Positions 1-15,000 of a stretch of 64,000 nucleotides of DNA are shown in pieces. The stretch covers positions 58,428,954 through 58,492,953 of the forward strand of contig NC_088776.1 in NCBI RefSeq assembly GCF_954871325.1, read 5' to 3'. Position numbers and translations under genes: made by a program. This stretch comes from Gordionus sp. m RMFG-2023 (lineage: Eukaryota; Nematomorpha; Gordioida; Chordodea; Parachordodidae). Numbering within the stretch: the first letter of the stretch is position 1; each line of letters opens with the position of its first letter. Below the pieces are notes generated by a model that worked only from the letters and a program-made list of their open reading frames with translations, was not told where the DNA came from and ran no database searches.

Positions 1-481
1 AATTAATATAAGTATTTTATAACAAATTCATGATATATATGATAAGGAGAAATAAAAGCAGCTTACTTTACTTATAACATTTTTGCAATAATAATATAAT
101 ATTATGTTATTTTAATATACATATATATGAATAAAGTTATAGTATAAAATTGTTTTGAATGATTAGTAGATTTTGTTGATATATGAACACTTTATATCTA
201 CCTTAAATTTCTCATCAAGATCTTCTCTCAATTAAATTTAGGAAAATAAAACATTTATGCTTTTTTAATGAGTGTTGGCTCCTTTTAATTTTTATATTTT
301 ATTTTCTTTGTCAGTTTTGAGTTTTTTAAATTAAAATCTAATATTTTTATATTTATGGAAATAATTTCAATCAAAATAAATTATTTTAATTTTTAGTTTA
401 TTTAATTAACTGTCATGTTAATTTAAGAAAAAGTCACTTGAAATTAATATTATGCAAAAATTAAACGAAATATAATAATTC

Positions 482-3088
482 GAAAAGGCGGGTGAAAACT
501 TATTTTATGTATATAAATTAGAATATATATAATCAAAAGGTTAAGTTATAAAACGAAAAACAAAACTAAAAATAAAAGTATATAATTTGTTCAATTTGAA
601 TAAGTTAAATATATCAGAATATAAAAGTAAAGAGTATTTAATGAATGCGTGTTATAATATTACTATTTAATAACAAAATATATAATTCTAAAAAGCCTTC
701 CCATAATTTCATCTAAGCTGTCTTATAAAGCTTGTCATTCAAAAAATGGTTGTTCGTTTTGATTGTTCAAGTCGTTGCATAATCATCCAAATCGTTTATT
801 GTGTCTGTAAGTCCGTTTGTTCAAATCTTTGAGTTTGCACCTTGGTTTGTTTAAATCGTAAGCTTTATATCCTTATCGTAAGTTGTGCTCATAAATCGTG
901 ATTTTGTCATGTAGCTTGCTTGTAGTACTTCGTTTTTATTATCAATTTTATAAAATTGTTATCATCAGTAAGTCAAATAATTAAGAATAATTGATCAAAT
1001 TGTATACGAGAATAATAATAAAAGTAATATATGGATATAGAATAATATATTAATTTGAAGTATATATGAATTTGGAATATATAGAATATGGAATATATAG
1101 AATGTGATTCAAATTTAATAAATAGAATAATCGCATATTATTTTTTTTGCGCTTTAGTGTTAAATAATTTTTATTTATATATTAATATTTTTAATCCATG
1201 AGATTAAAATATTATGCACATTTCCTTCTTTTTAAAAAAAATTTGGAATTTATCACCCTTGTTTTTTAATTTAAATGTTTTAAAATAATTCTTCATAAGA
1301 TTACTTTTAGTATAAAATAATTTCTTAAGCCTAAAATTGACAGATAATGAAATCATCTTTAAATATTTTTCTAAAATCAAGATGTGAATGCTTTAAGTTT
1401 CAAAAATCTTTTATGACACATAGTATTACTTAAAAGAGTTTTTTTAATTTTATAATTTTCTTTAACTTCTTTAATCACAAATATTTCTTTAAATTTAATC
1501 ATATGATTTATATCTTTATTTATATGTTTCAATTACATTTTGTTATATACTTTAAATTATAGCTTTATTTTCCTTTTTAACATTGGCATCCTTAATTTCT
1601 TCACTAATAATTCTTCCATATCAGGTTTTCCTAAATATTTTAGTAATGATTCTCATATTATCTATTATTTTCACACAATAAATGTCCATTTTTTTAACAT
1701 TTATATTATTAAAAATTATTTTTTAATTGATTATCTCTCCACTTAAAAAAATTTTCTGAATTACTATGAGGAATGAATAAGCCCATTTTTTCTAGATCAA
1801 TTGGTTCTTTATCATTTATTCCATAACTTTATTACAAGTTTTATTTTTATAGTAGAAATTTTTATTATCATAATTTTTATTATGAATGTGTTTATCATTA
1901 TAATTTTTATTACCAATATTTTCCTTATCATAATTTTTATTACGAATGTGTTCATCATCATAATATTTATTGCGAATATTTTTCTATCATAGGATTTATA
2001 GTTATGACTTGTAAAGTTGTTAGTGTTATAATTGTTATTGTCTCTATAATCAAGATATCCAAAATTATTATTATTGTAATTTCTATTTCTATTACAATTA
2101 TTATCATATCTTTTGTTTTTAAAATACTCATTAGGTTTATAATCATTATAATTACTTTTATTATAATTATGATTTCTATTATTAACCTATATCATTAGTA
2201 TTATAACTTTTCCCACATGGTCATTATTCCCGAATCAAAAATACGAAAAATATCAATAGGTAGTTCCTTAAGAAATTCAACTGTTAATTCATTATTAAGT
2301 ACATATTTTCTAAGGCTTTTTATGTAATCAAATAATTGATTTACGTTTAAGTTATTTTATACCATAAGTTATGACTTTATCTTGAATAGAATTTTTATTT
2401 ATAATAACTTTTCTTCTTACGGGATTTAGAATATTTTGTAAATCATTATTGGTTTCACTATATAGAATTCATAGCCTATTGTCCAACTTACATATTGGTT
2501 CTTGGTCCTCACATAGTTTCATATAGGTTATTGGTCATCACATAGTTACATATTGGTTATTTCCTCACATAGTTTTATATAGGTTATTGGTCATCACATA
2601 GTTACATATTGGTTATTGGTCATCACATTAAGTTGCATATCTAAATTTTGTTTAATAAATGGAGTAGAATTATTTTTAAAATCATATCAATATTATCTAT
2701 CTTGACCATATGTTTTATTCCCAGGTAAAGAAGACCTGAAGAAATTTTTTCTCAAAATATGGTTTTTCAGTTCACCCGGAACCGGGGCATCATGAAAAGG
2801 CCTGTGGAACACTTGATTATAAAATAAAAAATGTTCTCTTTATTTATATTTCATATGGTGTATATATATTTTTTATGTATATAAATTAGAATATATATAA
2901 TCAAAAGATTAAGTTATAAAACGAAAAGCAAAACTAATAATAAAAGTAAAATTTGTACAATTTGAATAAGTATCAGAATATTAAAGTATGGATAATTTAA
3001 TGAATGCGTGTTATTTAAAATTTATATATATTACTATTTAGTAACCAAATATATAATATTTTAATTTATTAATTCCTATTATATAACA
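482..3088 (-). mobile_element. Fossil LTR element in repeat copy 1
   Basis: Old, broken LTR retrotransposon in minus orientation. The LTR at 2,793-3,088 and a shortened LTR at about 482-686 are direct repeats. The full LTR reads TGTTATATAATAG to CTTTTCA on the minus strand, so it has TG...CA ends. Next to it (2,775-2,792) lies an 18-nt site matching the 3' end of a tRNA (plus strand CCCGGAACCGGGGCATCA), the primer binding site. AATTC flanks the right end, and the left flank agrees apart from the junction base. The interior (about 1,790-2,480) has a minus-strand gag-like relic with Asn/Tyr/Lys-rich short repeats. No reverse transcriptase or integrase is present, so it looks non-autonomous. It has many breaks. 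Confidence 0.8.
1843..2000 (-). repeat. Short tandem repeats inside the gag-like relic
   Basis: Degenerate repeats of about 30 bp with core ATTCGTAATAAAAATTATGA on the minus strand, also at about 10,975-11,110 in copy 2 and 20,285-20,400 in copy 3. Read on the minus strand they give repeated IRNKNYD-like heptads. The opposite strand gives an artefactual Ile/Phe-rich ORF. They belong to the fossil LTR element's gag region. Confidence 0.75.
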
Positions 3089-6000
3089 AATTCATATATA
3101 TTTTTTGATAAAATAATAATATTATATGAGGATAGGTTTGAGGACCTTTTCTAGATTTTGCAAAATAAAATTTCCAACATAAATATAAAAATTTACGTTT
3201 TATCCTTTTAAAATTTTAGCTCAGAAGAAGAAGGTTGAAGGTATCAATTATAATTATTTTGTAACTTTTTTATTAATAGTTGAATATTTCTAAATAATAT
3301 AAAAATCGAAATATTTAATTTATTAAAAATCAAATTTGTTTTATTTATAAAAATCAACTCGTCTAAATATAAAACATTAAGATCCATAATAATTGATAAA
3401 ATAAAAAATAAACCAAATTTTATATATAATTAGTTGTACATCATTATGAGCTTATAAATATAATATAGATATATTAATTCTAACAATAGTGAAGTATAAT
3501 AATTAAATATAGAAAAATTGGCTCAGTGTAATTTTAAAAATTTATTTTCTTTAGAACTTTTTAGTTTTTTATATTAAAATCTAACAATTTTATAATTATG
3601 AAAATGAATCACTCAAAATTTTTTTAAATTAATATAATTCTTAGATTATTTGAAATCAAATATTATATGTCGCTAATTCGGAAAAAGACACTTTAAATTA
3701 ATAATATGAAAAATTATAGAAATAATATAATATTTCATTTATAAATTTCATATAATTGAAAATTAGTTTTTGGAGACCTTTTCTAGATTTTATAATTGAA
3801 ATTTCCTAAATAAATATATAAAGTTACATTTAATACTTTCTATAGTTCATAATAAGAAGGATGAATTTTAAAATTAATTTGTAAATTTTTATTCATTGTT
3901 ATTTTTCGAAAAATATTTTCAATGTTTATATATCAAAATAATTAAATTTATTAAATTTATTTTATTTATTAATAGAATTCAACTAACCAAAAATAAAATA
4001 TTAGATCCATCACAGTTAATTGATTAAAAAAATAAATAAACAAAATTTTCTAAATATTTAGGTGTATTTCTTCTTGGGGAACTTTTAGATAGACAGGAAT
4101 TAATTCTTATGAATGAAGATAAATACATGAAGAAAATATTTGCCACAAATATCTTTATCCTTAATTTTTTTTAATAATCTAATATCTTTTGTATATTTTG
4201 ATAGCTTCTCAAACTCACATTTTATTTTGATTAATCATTTTTAAAATGGAGTACTATTATGCAAAAATTAAAAAAAAATATGAAAATTTACGTTTTGTAC
4301 TTTCTAATTTTAGATCAGGCTAAAAAGGATGAAGGTATCTATTAATTTTTTATCCATAATTGCTAACAGTATGTTTCTAATGTTTATATATGATCAAAAT
4401 AATTAAATTTATTAAATAATAATTGTTTTATTTTAATAAAATTCAACTAGTCAAAAATAAAAGATTAGGATCCATCATAGTTAATTGATAAAAAAATAAA
4501 CAAACAAAATTTCTATATACTTGTATATCATTTTGAGCAAATAATATGATAGATAGAAATTAATTCTAATAATAATTAAGAAATTAAAATGGAATATTTT
4601 TGATAAATTAAATGCTCATAAATAATACTGTGCTAAGTTAAACTAGATAGAAAGGGTATTAAATTTAATGCATTAAAGTACCTGGTTATTAACTTGTGTA
4701 ATAATATGTTATGCCTTATTCTATTTATTATTTGACGAAATTTTTGTTTAAAACTAAAAGGTGAAAAAATTATGAAGAAGTATTTTTTAATAGGAAAATT
4801 GGTATGCGCTGTAATGGTAATCTAAATTAATTCTCTCGAAGAATTATTAATGACGCAACATATCTCCCTTATAATGATATTTCGTAATATTCGTAAATTA
4901 TTTCGTGCTTAATTTATGATTTAATTTCATATACAAATATTTATAGAAAATGATCAGAGAATAAGTATGTAAAATTATTATAGTATAAGTAAATGTTAAC
5001 AAAATTTAAAAATACTTTTGCAATAATTTTTGCGCGATAACTGAACAAATTTTTACAAATTGTTATTAACCAATAAAAAAAATTAATACATTCTTAAATT
5101 GATTTTATTAAATATATATTTACCAAAATTTAACATGGTTTTCAATATGTGATAAATTTTTGAAAATTAGTTTCAAGTTTCTTTTATAAAATAAATTATT
5201 CCAGAGTCTATGTTAACTTAAATTTGGCCATTTAAAAGAAAATAGATATTAAATTTCTTACTCTTTGGAATTTAAAACAGAAAAATGGATGGAGATTATG
5301 TTTTATGATGATAAATAATAATATAATACAAATTACTATATTATATATTATTTTAGGAGAATATCATCAACAACGGGGGGAATTAAATTTTACTAATATA
5401 ATTAATTTATTATCAATTTATTAAATAATTTGTTTATTTTCTATTTATAACTTAATATTTTAATTAAAAATTTGTTCTAAAGTTTCTTTCTTCTTTAATA
5501 AAATTTTATGTGGCTTGTTTTCTGTCATATATAATATAAATATTTGGTTTAATAATGTTGTTTAAATCTCTCAGGGTAGATTGAAGCGTGGCCTTTTACC
5601 AATGCTATATAACGTCTTTTAAAAATGTTCATGAAAAAGACAATTCTACGAATTAATATATTTTCTTTAGCTGTTTTGAGTTTTTAATTTTAAAATCTAA
5701 TAAATTTACAACAAAATATATTTATATAAATATATTAGCTTATTTAAAATCAATTATAATAAATCACTAATTATCAGAAAAAACACTTGAATTTAATATT
5801 ATGCAAAAATTAAAGAAATTATATCATAATTCATTTATATTTTTTGATAAAATAAGAATATTCTCATTTAAAAATAAAAGATAATTATTGATAAAACAAA
5901 TAAATAAACAAATTTTTCTATACACTTAGTATTATATTATCTTTAACATAATAGAAATAATAATCAAATATAATAAATACATAAAGAAAAAAATAAGATT

Positions 6001-9000
6001 TATGTTCTATATATAATATTCAGCAAAAGATTACAAAAACAAGGTTTTGAATATCCTCTCCTTGATTTCTTATAGTTTATCAAATTATTCACCTCTTTAA
6101 ATTAATTTTTTTAAAATAATTTATTTTTGAAGATAAATGAAATGCTCGGAAATAATACTATGTTAATGCCCCGGTTCGAAATAAATTTTTGCTAAAAGAT
6201 GTTTTGGTCAGGATTCTTTTAAAGAAAATATTTCGGTCAGGATGCATAATTTTGTTTCTACGGCCTTAGTTTTTTTAAAAATATTTTAATATATCTTCTG
6301 CAATTTATGGGTTGTTTTTCAGCGAATATGAAATCCATATATAATAACCTTTCAAATTATCTTATCTCACCATTTATAATAAAAAGAGTGGGTTTGAATT
6401 ATAAAACTTTTAATTAGACTGGAGGATAATAGTTCCCTTATTTCCTCTAATAATTTAATATAGTCTATTAAGAAATAAAAAGATATATATTCATACATTG
6501 ATATTTCTTTTAAAAAGAGTATTATATGATATATAGTTATGTGATACATAATTTTAAAATGTATCATTAACTTATTAAAAATTTTTTTAGACATAATTAT
6601 GGCTATTTAAAATATTCGGCCCCGCCTGGATATCTTTTTTTGAAAAGATTTTATGCTTAGCCACAAGCATAAAGCAAGGTCTGCATGTCTCTGCCTAAAA
6701 TTATGTGTAGGATTCTCATATATTTTTGAAAAACATAGGAGAATAATTCTTAAAGTATCTATTATCATTACAGTATCTGAGACTACCAATGTCAACTTTT
6801 TTTAACAAAGTTTTACTTGAAGAAAAAATATAAGATCTTAAATTCTTTTCTATATTAATAAAAATCTAAAAAATAGTTTTATTACCCATTAATTAAAGTC
6901 AATTTTCGCAATCTACTTTTGTGTATTTTTTAATTTAGATAAAAAATATATATAGAAAAATCATAAAAATGTATTTCAAAATATCATATGCAAAATGGTC
7001 AGAAATTTACAGTGTGCACTCCATCCACGTTAGAAAACATCTCTTATCTTTTTCAAATTTAAAAAAGGATTCAGTATATACTTTAGAAATGAGAGATTTT
7101 ATCCAAATGTATTCTCTATTCCAATACGATATATATAACTTAACAATAATCAACAGACCCACGTCTTCAGGTGTCTACTATTAAACACGTTTTAATAAAT
7201 CGCTAGATAAACTAATATATTAATGTCATTGTTTTAAATAACCAAAATAATCCTCATAATAGAAAGAGAATTATATGCAAAATTTACGATATAAAACCGT
7301 AAAAGAATTGAACGGACTTATGACCTTTTTATAGCAAATGAAAAATATTTAATATTAATATATTATTTTCAAAATAAATTTAACTTTTAAAACTAATATT
7401 TAAGGACCAAATTCAAATTTTATCTGTTGGATAGATTAAATTCGTTAAAACATTTTTATTAAAATAAAAAATTATTTGCCAAAATTGGTAATACGATATA
7501 ATTAAAATTATGCAAATTTTTTTTTTTTTAAATTTAGAAGACAAAGGTAATTAATATTAATGAATTTATAAATTCAACTCTAAATGACGAAAAACCTTTA
7601 GGAAATTGTAGAGAGAAAAAATTATCAGAAACAATAATGATATTTTTTTAAACTTATTTCTTAATATATTTAATTGAACTAAACCAAAAAAATATGCCAA
7701 GAAAATTTAATATTAATACGTAAAAACTATTACAAGCTTATATATTTTTTCAATTATTGTTAATTTATTTAAAATTAATGTTATTTTATTTATACTTTTT
7801 GATTAAATTATTAAGAATTAATTGGAAGAAAATTTCAAATCCTTGTAAAATTAATCCAAGTGTTTTTTTTTAACAAATTCATAATAAATATTATCCTTCA
7901 CTTAGATCTAGAATCTTAGATTTTTGTATGTTTTGATAACTTCTCAAATTATTCACTTATATTTCGATTAGTTAAAATGGAGTATTTTTGAAATGTATTG
8001 CTCGGAAATAATTCTGTGCTAAGCCAAATTTGATAAACAGGGTATTAAATTAATTAGTGCATTTATTTGAAAGAATTTTTACCACAAGAGGAAGGAATTA
8101 TGAAGGGATTTTTTTACTAGGAAAATTTGCATAGGCTTTAATTTCCATGCTGGTAATCTAAATTAATTCTCTTGAAGAAAAGTTAGTGTAGCAATTTCTT
8201 CCTTATAATAATTTTGTAAATATTCGTAAAATATTTCCTGATTCATATATGATTTAATTTATTAAAATATTTATAGAAAATGAACAGGCTAGAGGTATGT
8301 AAAAATTATATAGTATAAGTAAACACTAATAAAATTTTAAACTACTTTTATTATAAATTTTTCCCGTTAGACAACATAATTAAAAAATGTTATTAACCAA
8401 TAAAAGAAATTTATACATTTTTAAAATAGATTATTTAAAATATACATTTTACTCAAAATTAACATTTTATAAAATTACAATATGTGATAAGTTTTTTTAT
8501 AAAACAAAATTATTTCCAGAATCTATGTTAACTTAAATATGACTATTTAAGTTATCAATTAAATACTGAAACAATATTCTCCTCTTGAAAATGAGAGGAT
8601 ATTAATTTTTTTAACTCTTTGAAATTTAAAATAGAAAAATGGATGGATTTATAATGTTTCCAATTAAATCATTACTAATTACTATATTATTTATTATTTT
8701 AGAGGATTATGAATATATATTGAGTAAATTAAATTTTACTAATATAATTATTTATTATAAAATTTATAAATGAGGTTTTTATTTTATTTGCTCATAAACG
8801 AATTTTCAATTAAGAATTCGCTCTAAATGTTCTTAACTCTTTAATAGAATTTTATGCGGCTTGTTTTGTGTCAATGATTTTAATATATGGGTTGAATTGA
8901 TATTGTTCAAATCTCTAACAGATATTTTGAAACGTCAACTCGTAACAATTCTATATATATCATCTTTTAAAAATATTCCATGGAAATGTCTGTTCTAAAA

Positions 9001-9077
9001 ATGAATTAATCTTCACATTCATAATTGAATGCGTGTGATTCTTACCGCATTATTAGGTTCATTTTAACCTTTGTTTA

Positions 9078-12000
9078 AATTATGATAAGTATTTTATAAC
9101 AAATTCATGATATATATGATAAGGAGAAATAAAAGCAGCTTACTTTACTTGTAACATTTTTGCCATAATATGTTATTTTAATATACATAAGAATAAAGTT
9201 ATAGTATAAAATTTTGTTTGAATGAATAGTAGATTTTGTTGATATCCTTTATATCTACCTTAAATTTCTCATCAAGGATCTCATCAAGATCTTCTTTTAA
9301 TTAATATCAATGAAAATAAAACATTTAAAAATACTTTTTTAATAGTATTTTTAGATTCTTTTAATTTTTATATTTTTTCTTTGTCAGTTTTGAGTTTTTT
9401 AAATTAAAATTTAATAATTTTTTATTTATGGAAATGATTTCATTCAAAATAATTTAAATTATTTTAATTTTTAGTTTTAAAAGGAAAAAGTCACTTGAAA
9501 TTAATATTATGATATAATAATTTTGAAAAGGCGTATATAACACTTGATTTTAAAATAAAAAATGTTCTCTTTATTTATATTTCATATGGTATATATATTT
9601 TTTATGTATATAAATTAGAATATATATAATCAAAATAAAACCAAAAATAAAACTAAAAGTATAAAATTTGTTCAATTAGAATAAGTTATATATCAGAATA
9701 TAAAAGAAAAAAGTATTTAATGAATGCGTGTTATATAAAATTTAAACATATTACTATTTAATAACCAAATATATAATATTTTAATTTATCAATTTCCATT
9801 ATATAACATTCTCCCTCTTCTAAAAAGCCTTTACATAATTTCATCTAAGCTGTCATATAAAGCTTGTCATTCAAAAAATGGTTGTTCTTTTTGATTGTTC
9901 AAGTCGTTGAATAATCATCCAATTCATTTATTGTGTTTGTAAGTCTGTTTGTTCAAATCTTTGAGTTTGCACCTTGGTTTGTTTAAATCGTATGCTTTAT
10001 ATCCTTATCGTAAGTTGTGCTCATAAATCGTGACTTTGTCATGTAGCTTGCTTGTAGTACTCATGCTTTATTATTAATAATTTTCAATTATCATCAGTAA
10101 GTCAAATAATTAGGAATAATAATTGATCAAATTGGATACGAGAAAGGTGAATAATCAAAATAATATATGGATTTGGAATAATATATTTATTTGGTATAAT
10201 ATATGAATTTGGAATATGTAGAATATGGAATATATAGAATATGAAAATAATCGAATATTATATTTTTTTTGCGCTTTAGTGTTATAATTTATATTTATAT
10301 ATAAATATTTTTAATCCATGAGGTTAAAATATTATGCATATTTCCCTTTCTTTAGAAAAAATTTGAAATTACACCCTTGTATTTAAATTTAAATGTTTTA
10401 AAATAATTCTTCATAAGATTATTTTTAGTATAAAATAATTTTTAAGCCTCAAATTTTTAGAAAATGATCTCATCACATTTTTAAATATTTTCTAAAATCA
10501 AGATGTGAAAGCTTTATGTTTCAAAAATCTTTTATCACATTTATTATTACTTAAATGAGTTTATTATATTTTATAATTTTCTTTAACTTCTTTAATCACA
10601 AATATTTCTTTAAATTTAATCATATGATTATCTTTTAACTTATATGTTTCAATTACATTTTGTTATAGACTTGAAATTATAGTTTTATTTTCCTTTTTAA
10701 TGGCATCCTTAATTTCTTCACTTATAAGTTCTTCTATATCAGGTTATCCTAAATATTTTAGTAATGATTCTCATATTATAAATTATTTTCATACGATAAA
10801 TATCCATTTTTTTAAAATTTTTATTATTAAAAAAATTTTTTTTTTAAATTGATTATCTAACCACGAAAAAATTTCCTGAATTACTATGTGGAATGAATAA
10901 GCCCATTTTTTCTAGATCAATTGGTTTTATCATTTATTCCATGATTTATTAAAAGGTTTATTTTTATAGTAGAAATTTTTATTAGCATAATATTTATTAT
11001 GAATGTGTTTATCATTATAATTTTTATTACGAATATTTTCCTTATCATAATTTTTATTACGAATGTGTTCATTATCATAATTTTTATTGCGAATATTTTT
11101 CTTATCATAGGATTTATAGTAGTGTTATAATTGTTATTGTCTATAATTACTATTTTCATAATATCTTAAATTATAATTTCTATTTCTATTACAATTATTA
11201 TCATATCTTTTAACATAATTTTCTCTAAAATTGTTAATAAAATACTCATTGTTGTAATATGTAAATTACTTTGAAATAAAATAGAGGATAAAAAGTAATA
11301 TTCAAATCAAAGTAATATTAAAATCGATTGTTAAACAGATAAACGTAACGAATTATTAGATTTTTTGAATGAAGACGATGCAAATGAATAGGAAAGAAAA
11401 GTTAATATAATCGGGAATATTTTACTTAAAATGAATTATGATGTTACGAACTTAATTTTTAATTTTATTAATTTTATTTTTCTTTTATTTTGATTATGTT
11501 TTCACTTTATATTTAAGTATTTAATAAAGACAAATGATCATAATTTAGTTTTAACCTTTCTTTATTTGACAACTGTAATCTGCCAATCCTAAAAATTTCA
11601 TTATTTTACACTCATTAGGCTTATAATCATTATAATTACTTTTGTTATAATTATGATTTCTGTTATTATTATAATAACCTATATCATTAGTATTATAATT
11701 TTTTTATACTGAATTTTGTCAATATGATTTTTATAATGATCATGGAATTGAATATAAATTAGTCTATTTTTACAATATTTTTTAATTATACCTAAGAATT
11801 CCCACATTTGGTCATTATTCCAGAAATCAAAAATACGAAAAATATCAATGTAGTTCCTTAAGAAATTCAACTCTTAATTCATTATTAAGTACATTTTTTC
11901 GAAGGATTTTTATGTATTCAAATATTTCATTATGATTGATTTACGTTTAAGTTATTTTATACCATAAGTTATGACTTTATCCTGATAGAATTTTTATTTA

Positions 12001-15000
12001 TAATAACTTTTCTTCTTACGGGGATTTAGAATATTTTGTAAATCATCATTGGTTTCACTATATAGAATTCATAGCCTATTGTCCAACGTCCATATTGGTT
12101 CTTGGTCCTCACATAGTTACATATAGGTTATTGGTGATCACATAGTTACATATTGGTCACATTAAGTTGCATATCTAAATTTGTTTAATAAATGGAGTAG
12201 AATTATTTTTGAAATCATATCAATAATATCTATCTTGACCATATGTTTTATTCCGAGGTAAAAAAGACCTGAAGAAATTTTTTCTCAAAATATGGTTTTT
12301 TACTCCACCCGGAACCGGGGCACCATGAAAGGCTTATAGAACACTTGATTATAAAAAAAATGTTCTCTTTATTTATATTTCATATGGTGTATATATATTT
12401 TTTATGTATATAAATTAGAATATATATAATCAAAAGGTTAAGTTATAAAACGAAAAGCTAAAATAAAAATAAAAGTATAATTTGTACAATTTGAAAAATT
12501 TAAATATATCAGAATATTAAAGTAAAGATATGAATGCGTGTTATATAAAATTTAAATATATTACTATATAATTACCAAATATATAATATTTTAATTTATT
12601 AATTCCTATTATATAACAAATTCATATATATTTTTTGATAAAATAATAATATTATATGAGTATTAGGACGTTTTCTAGATTTTGCAAAATAAAATTTCTA
12701 ATATAAATAATAAAAATTTACGTTTATCCTTTTAAAATTTTAGCTCAGAAGAAGGAGGTTGAAGGTATCAATTATAATTATTTTGTAACTTTTTTATTCA
12801 TAGTTGCTAATAGAATGTTTCTATATGTATTTTCAATGTTTAATAATATAGAAATCAAAATATTTATATTTATTAAAAATCAAATTTGTTTTATTTATAA
12901 AAATCAACTGTCTAAATATAAAACATTAAGATCCATAATAATTAATTGATAAAATAATAAATAAACCAAATTTTGTATATAATTAGTTGTACGTCATTAT
13001 GAGCAAATAAATATAATATAGATAGATTAATTCTAACAATAATGAAGTATAATAATTAAATAAAAAAAAATTGGCTCCTTGTAATTTTTATAATTTATTT
13101 TCTTTAGAACTTTTTAGTTTTTTATATTAAAATCTTATGAACTCAAAATTTTTTTAAATTAATATAATTCTTAGATTATTTAAAACAATTATTATATGTT
13201 GCTAATTCTGAAAAAGACACTTTAAATTAATATTATGCAAAAATTAAAGAAATAATATAATATTTCATTTATAAATTTTATATAATTAGAATATTAAACG
13301 AAGATTTTTTGAAGACCTTTTCTAGATTTTGAAATTGAAATTTCCAAAATATATATAAAGTTACATTTAATACTTTCAATAGTTCAGGATAAGAAATATG
13401 AATATTAAAATTACTTTGTAAATTTTTATTCATTGTTGCTTTTTTTCGAAAAATATTTTCAATGTTTATATAGAATCAAAATAATTAATTTTATTAAAAA
13501 TTAAAATTTGATTTTTTTAATAGAATTCAAATAGCCAAAAATAAAATATTAGATCCATTACATTTAATTGATTAAAAAATAAATAAACAAAATTTTCTAA
13601 ATACTTAGATGTATTTCTTCTTGGGGAACTATTTAGATAGATAGAATTAATTCTAATGAAAATGAAGATAAATACATGAAGAAAATAATTGCCACAAATA
13701 TCTTTATACTTAATTTTTTTAAAAATAATCTTAGATCTTTTGTATATTTTGTTAGCTTCTCAAACATTCATATTTTATTTTGATTAATCATTTTTAAAAT
13801 GGAGTACTATTATGCAAAAATTAAAGAAATCATATCATAATTCATTTAGATTTTTTGATAAAATAAGAATATTTTATGAGTATTGGTTTTTGAAGACGAT
13901 TCCTAGATTTTGCGAAATTGCAATTTCCAACATAAATATAAAAATTATACTTTCTAAATTTTAGATCAGGCTAAAGAGGATGAAGGTATCTATTAAATTA
14001 TTTTTGAAATTTTTTATCCATAATTGCTATCAGAATGTTTCTATTGTTTACTTATGATCAAAATAATTAAATTAATTAAATATTAATTGTTTTATTTTAA
14101 TAAAATTCAACTAATCAAAAATAAAAAATTAGGATACATCATAGTTAATTGATAAAAAAAATAAACAAACAAAATTTTCTATATACTTGGTATATCAAAT
14201 AAGATAGATAGAAATTATTTTTAATAATAATGAAGAAGTTAAAATGGAATATTTTTGATAAATGAAATGCTCATAAATAATACTGTGCTAGGTTAAACTA
14301 GATAGAAAGGGTATTAAATTTAATGTATTAAAGTACCTGGTTATTAACTTGGGTAATATTATTTTATGCCTTTTTGTATTTATTATTTGACGGAATTTTT
14401 GTTTTAATACTACAAGGTGAAAAAATTATGAAGAAGTGTTTTATATTAAGAAAATTGGTATGCTCTTTAATCTCTATGCCGATAATCTAAATTAATTCTC
14501 TCGAAGAATTATTAATGACGCAACATATCTCCCTTATAATGTTATTTCGAAATATTCGTAAATTATTTCGTGCTTAATTTATGATTTAATTTCATATACA
14601 AATATTTATAGAAAATGATCAGAGAATAAGTATGTAAAAACATTATTATAGTATAAGTAAATTTTAAAAAAATTTAAAACTACTTTTACAATAACTTTTG
14701 CCCGATAACTGAACAAATTTCTACAAATTGTTATTCAAAATTTAACATGGTTTTCAATATGTGATAAATTGTTGAACATTAGTTTCGAATTTCTTTTATA
14801 AAAAAATTTTTCCAGAGTCTATCTTAGCTTAAATTTGGCCATTTAAAAGAAAATTAATTTAAATATTAACAATCTTTTTCATTTAAATATGTGGATATTA
14901 AATTTCTTACATGGAATTTAAAACTGAAAAAAGGAAGGAGATTATGTTTTAAATTATGATGATGAATAATAATAATAATACAAATTACTATATTATATAT

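Larger units (their letters stand above)
1..9077. repeat. Tandem 9.1-kb unit, copy 1
   Basis: First visible copy of a long tandem repeat. The text starting at base 1 (marker aagtattttataacaaattc at 10) recurs at 9,087 and 18,325 and stays collinear through the whole unit, with scattered substitutions and small indels. The left end is cut by the window, so the true phase of the unit is unknown. The unit is extremely A+T rich and has no convincing host ORF. It contains a fossil LTR element at 482-3,088. The rest (3,089-9,077) is A+T-rich sequence with repeated short motifs such as GTAATCTAAATTAATTCTCT near 4,817 and 8,152, suggesting older duplications inside the unit. Seen directly: collinearity. 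Inferred: a macrosatellite-like array. Confidence 0.93.

Noticed and set aside
1540-2198. Plus-strand ORFs rich in Ile and Phe in array copy 1
   Set aside because: They are the complement of minus-strand repeats in the fossil LTR element's gag-like relic and of A+T-rich sequence; composition, not coding.
2771-2800. tRNA gene candidate
   Set aside because: Only the last 18 nt of a tRNA are present, directly beside an LTR; it is a primer binding site.
6607-7184. Small ORFs in copy 1 (minus 62 codons, plus 71 codons)
   Set aside because: The matching sequence in copy 2 does not keep these frames, so there is no sign of selection.
10917-11159. Minus-strand 80-codon ORF with Met/Ile repeats
   Set aside because: It is an out-of-frame reading of the same short repeats; the relic lies in another frame and is not a host gene.
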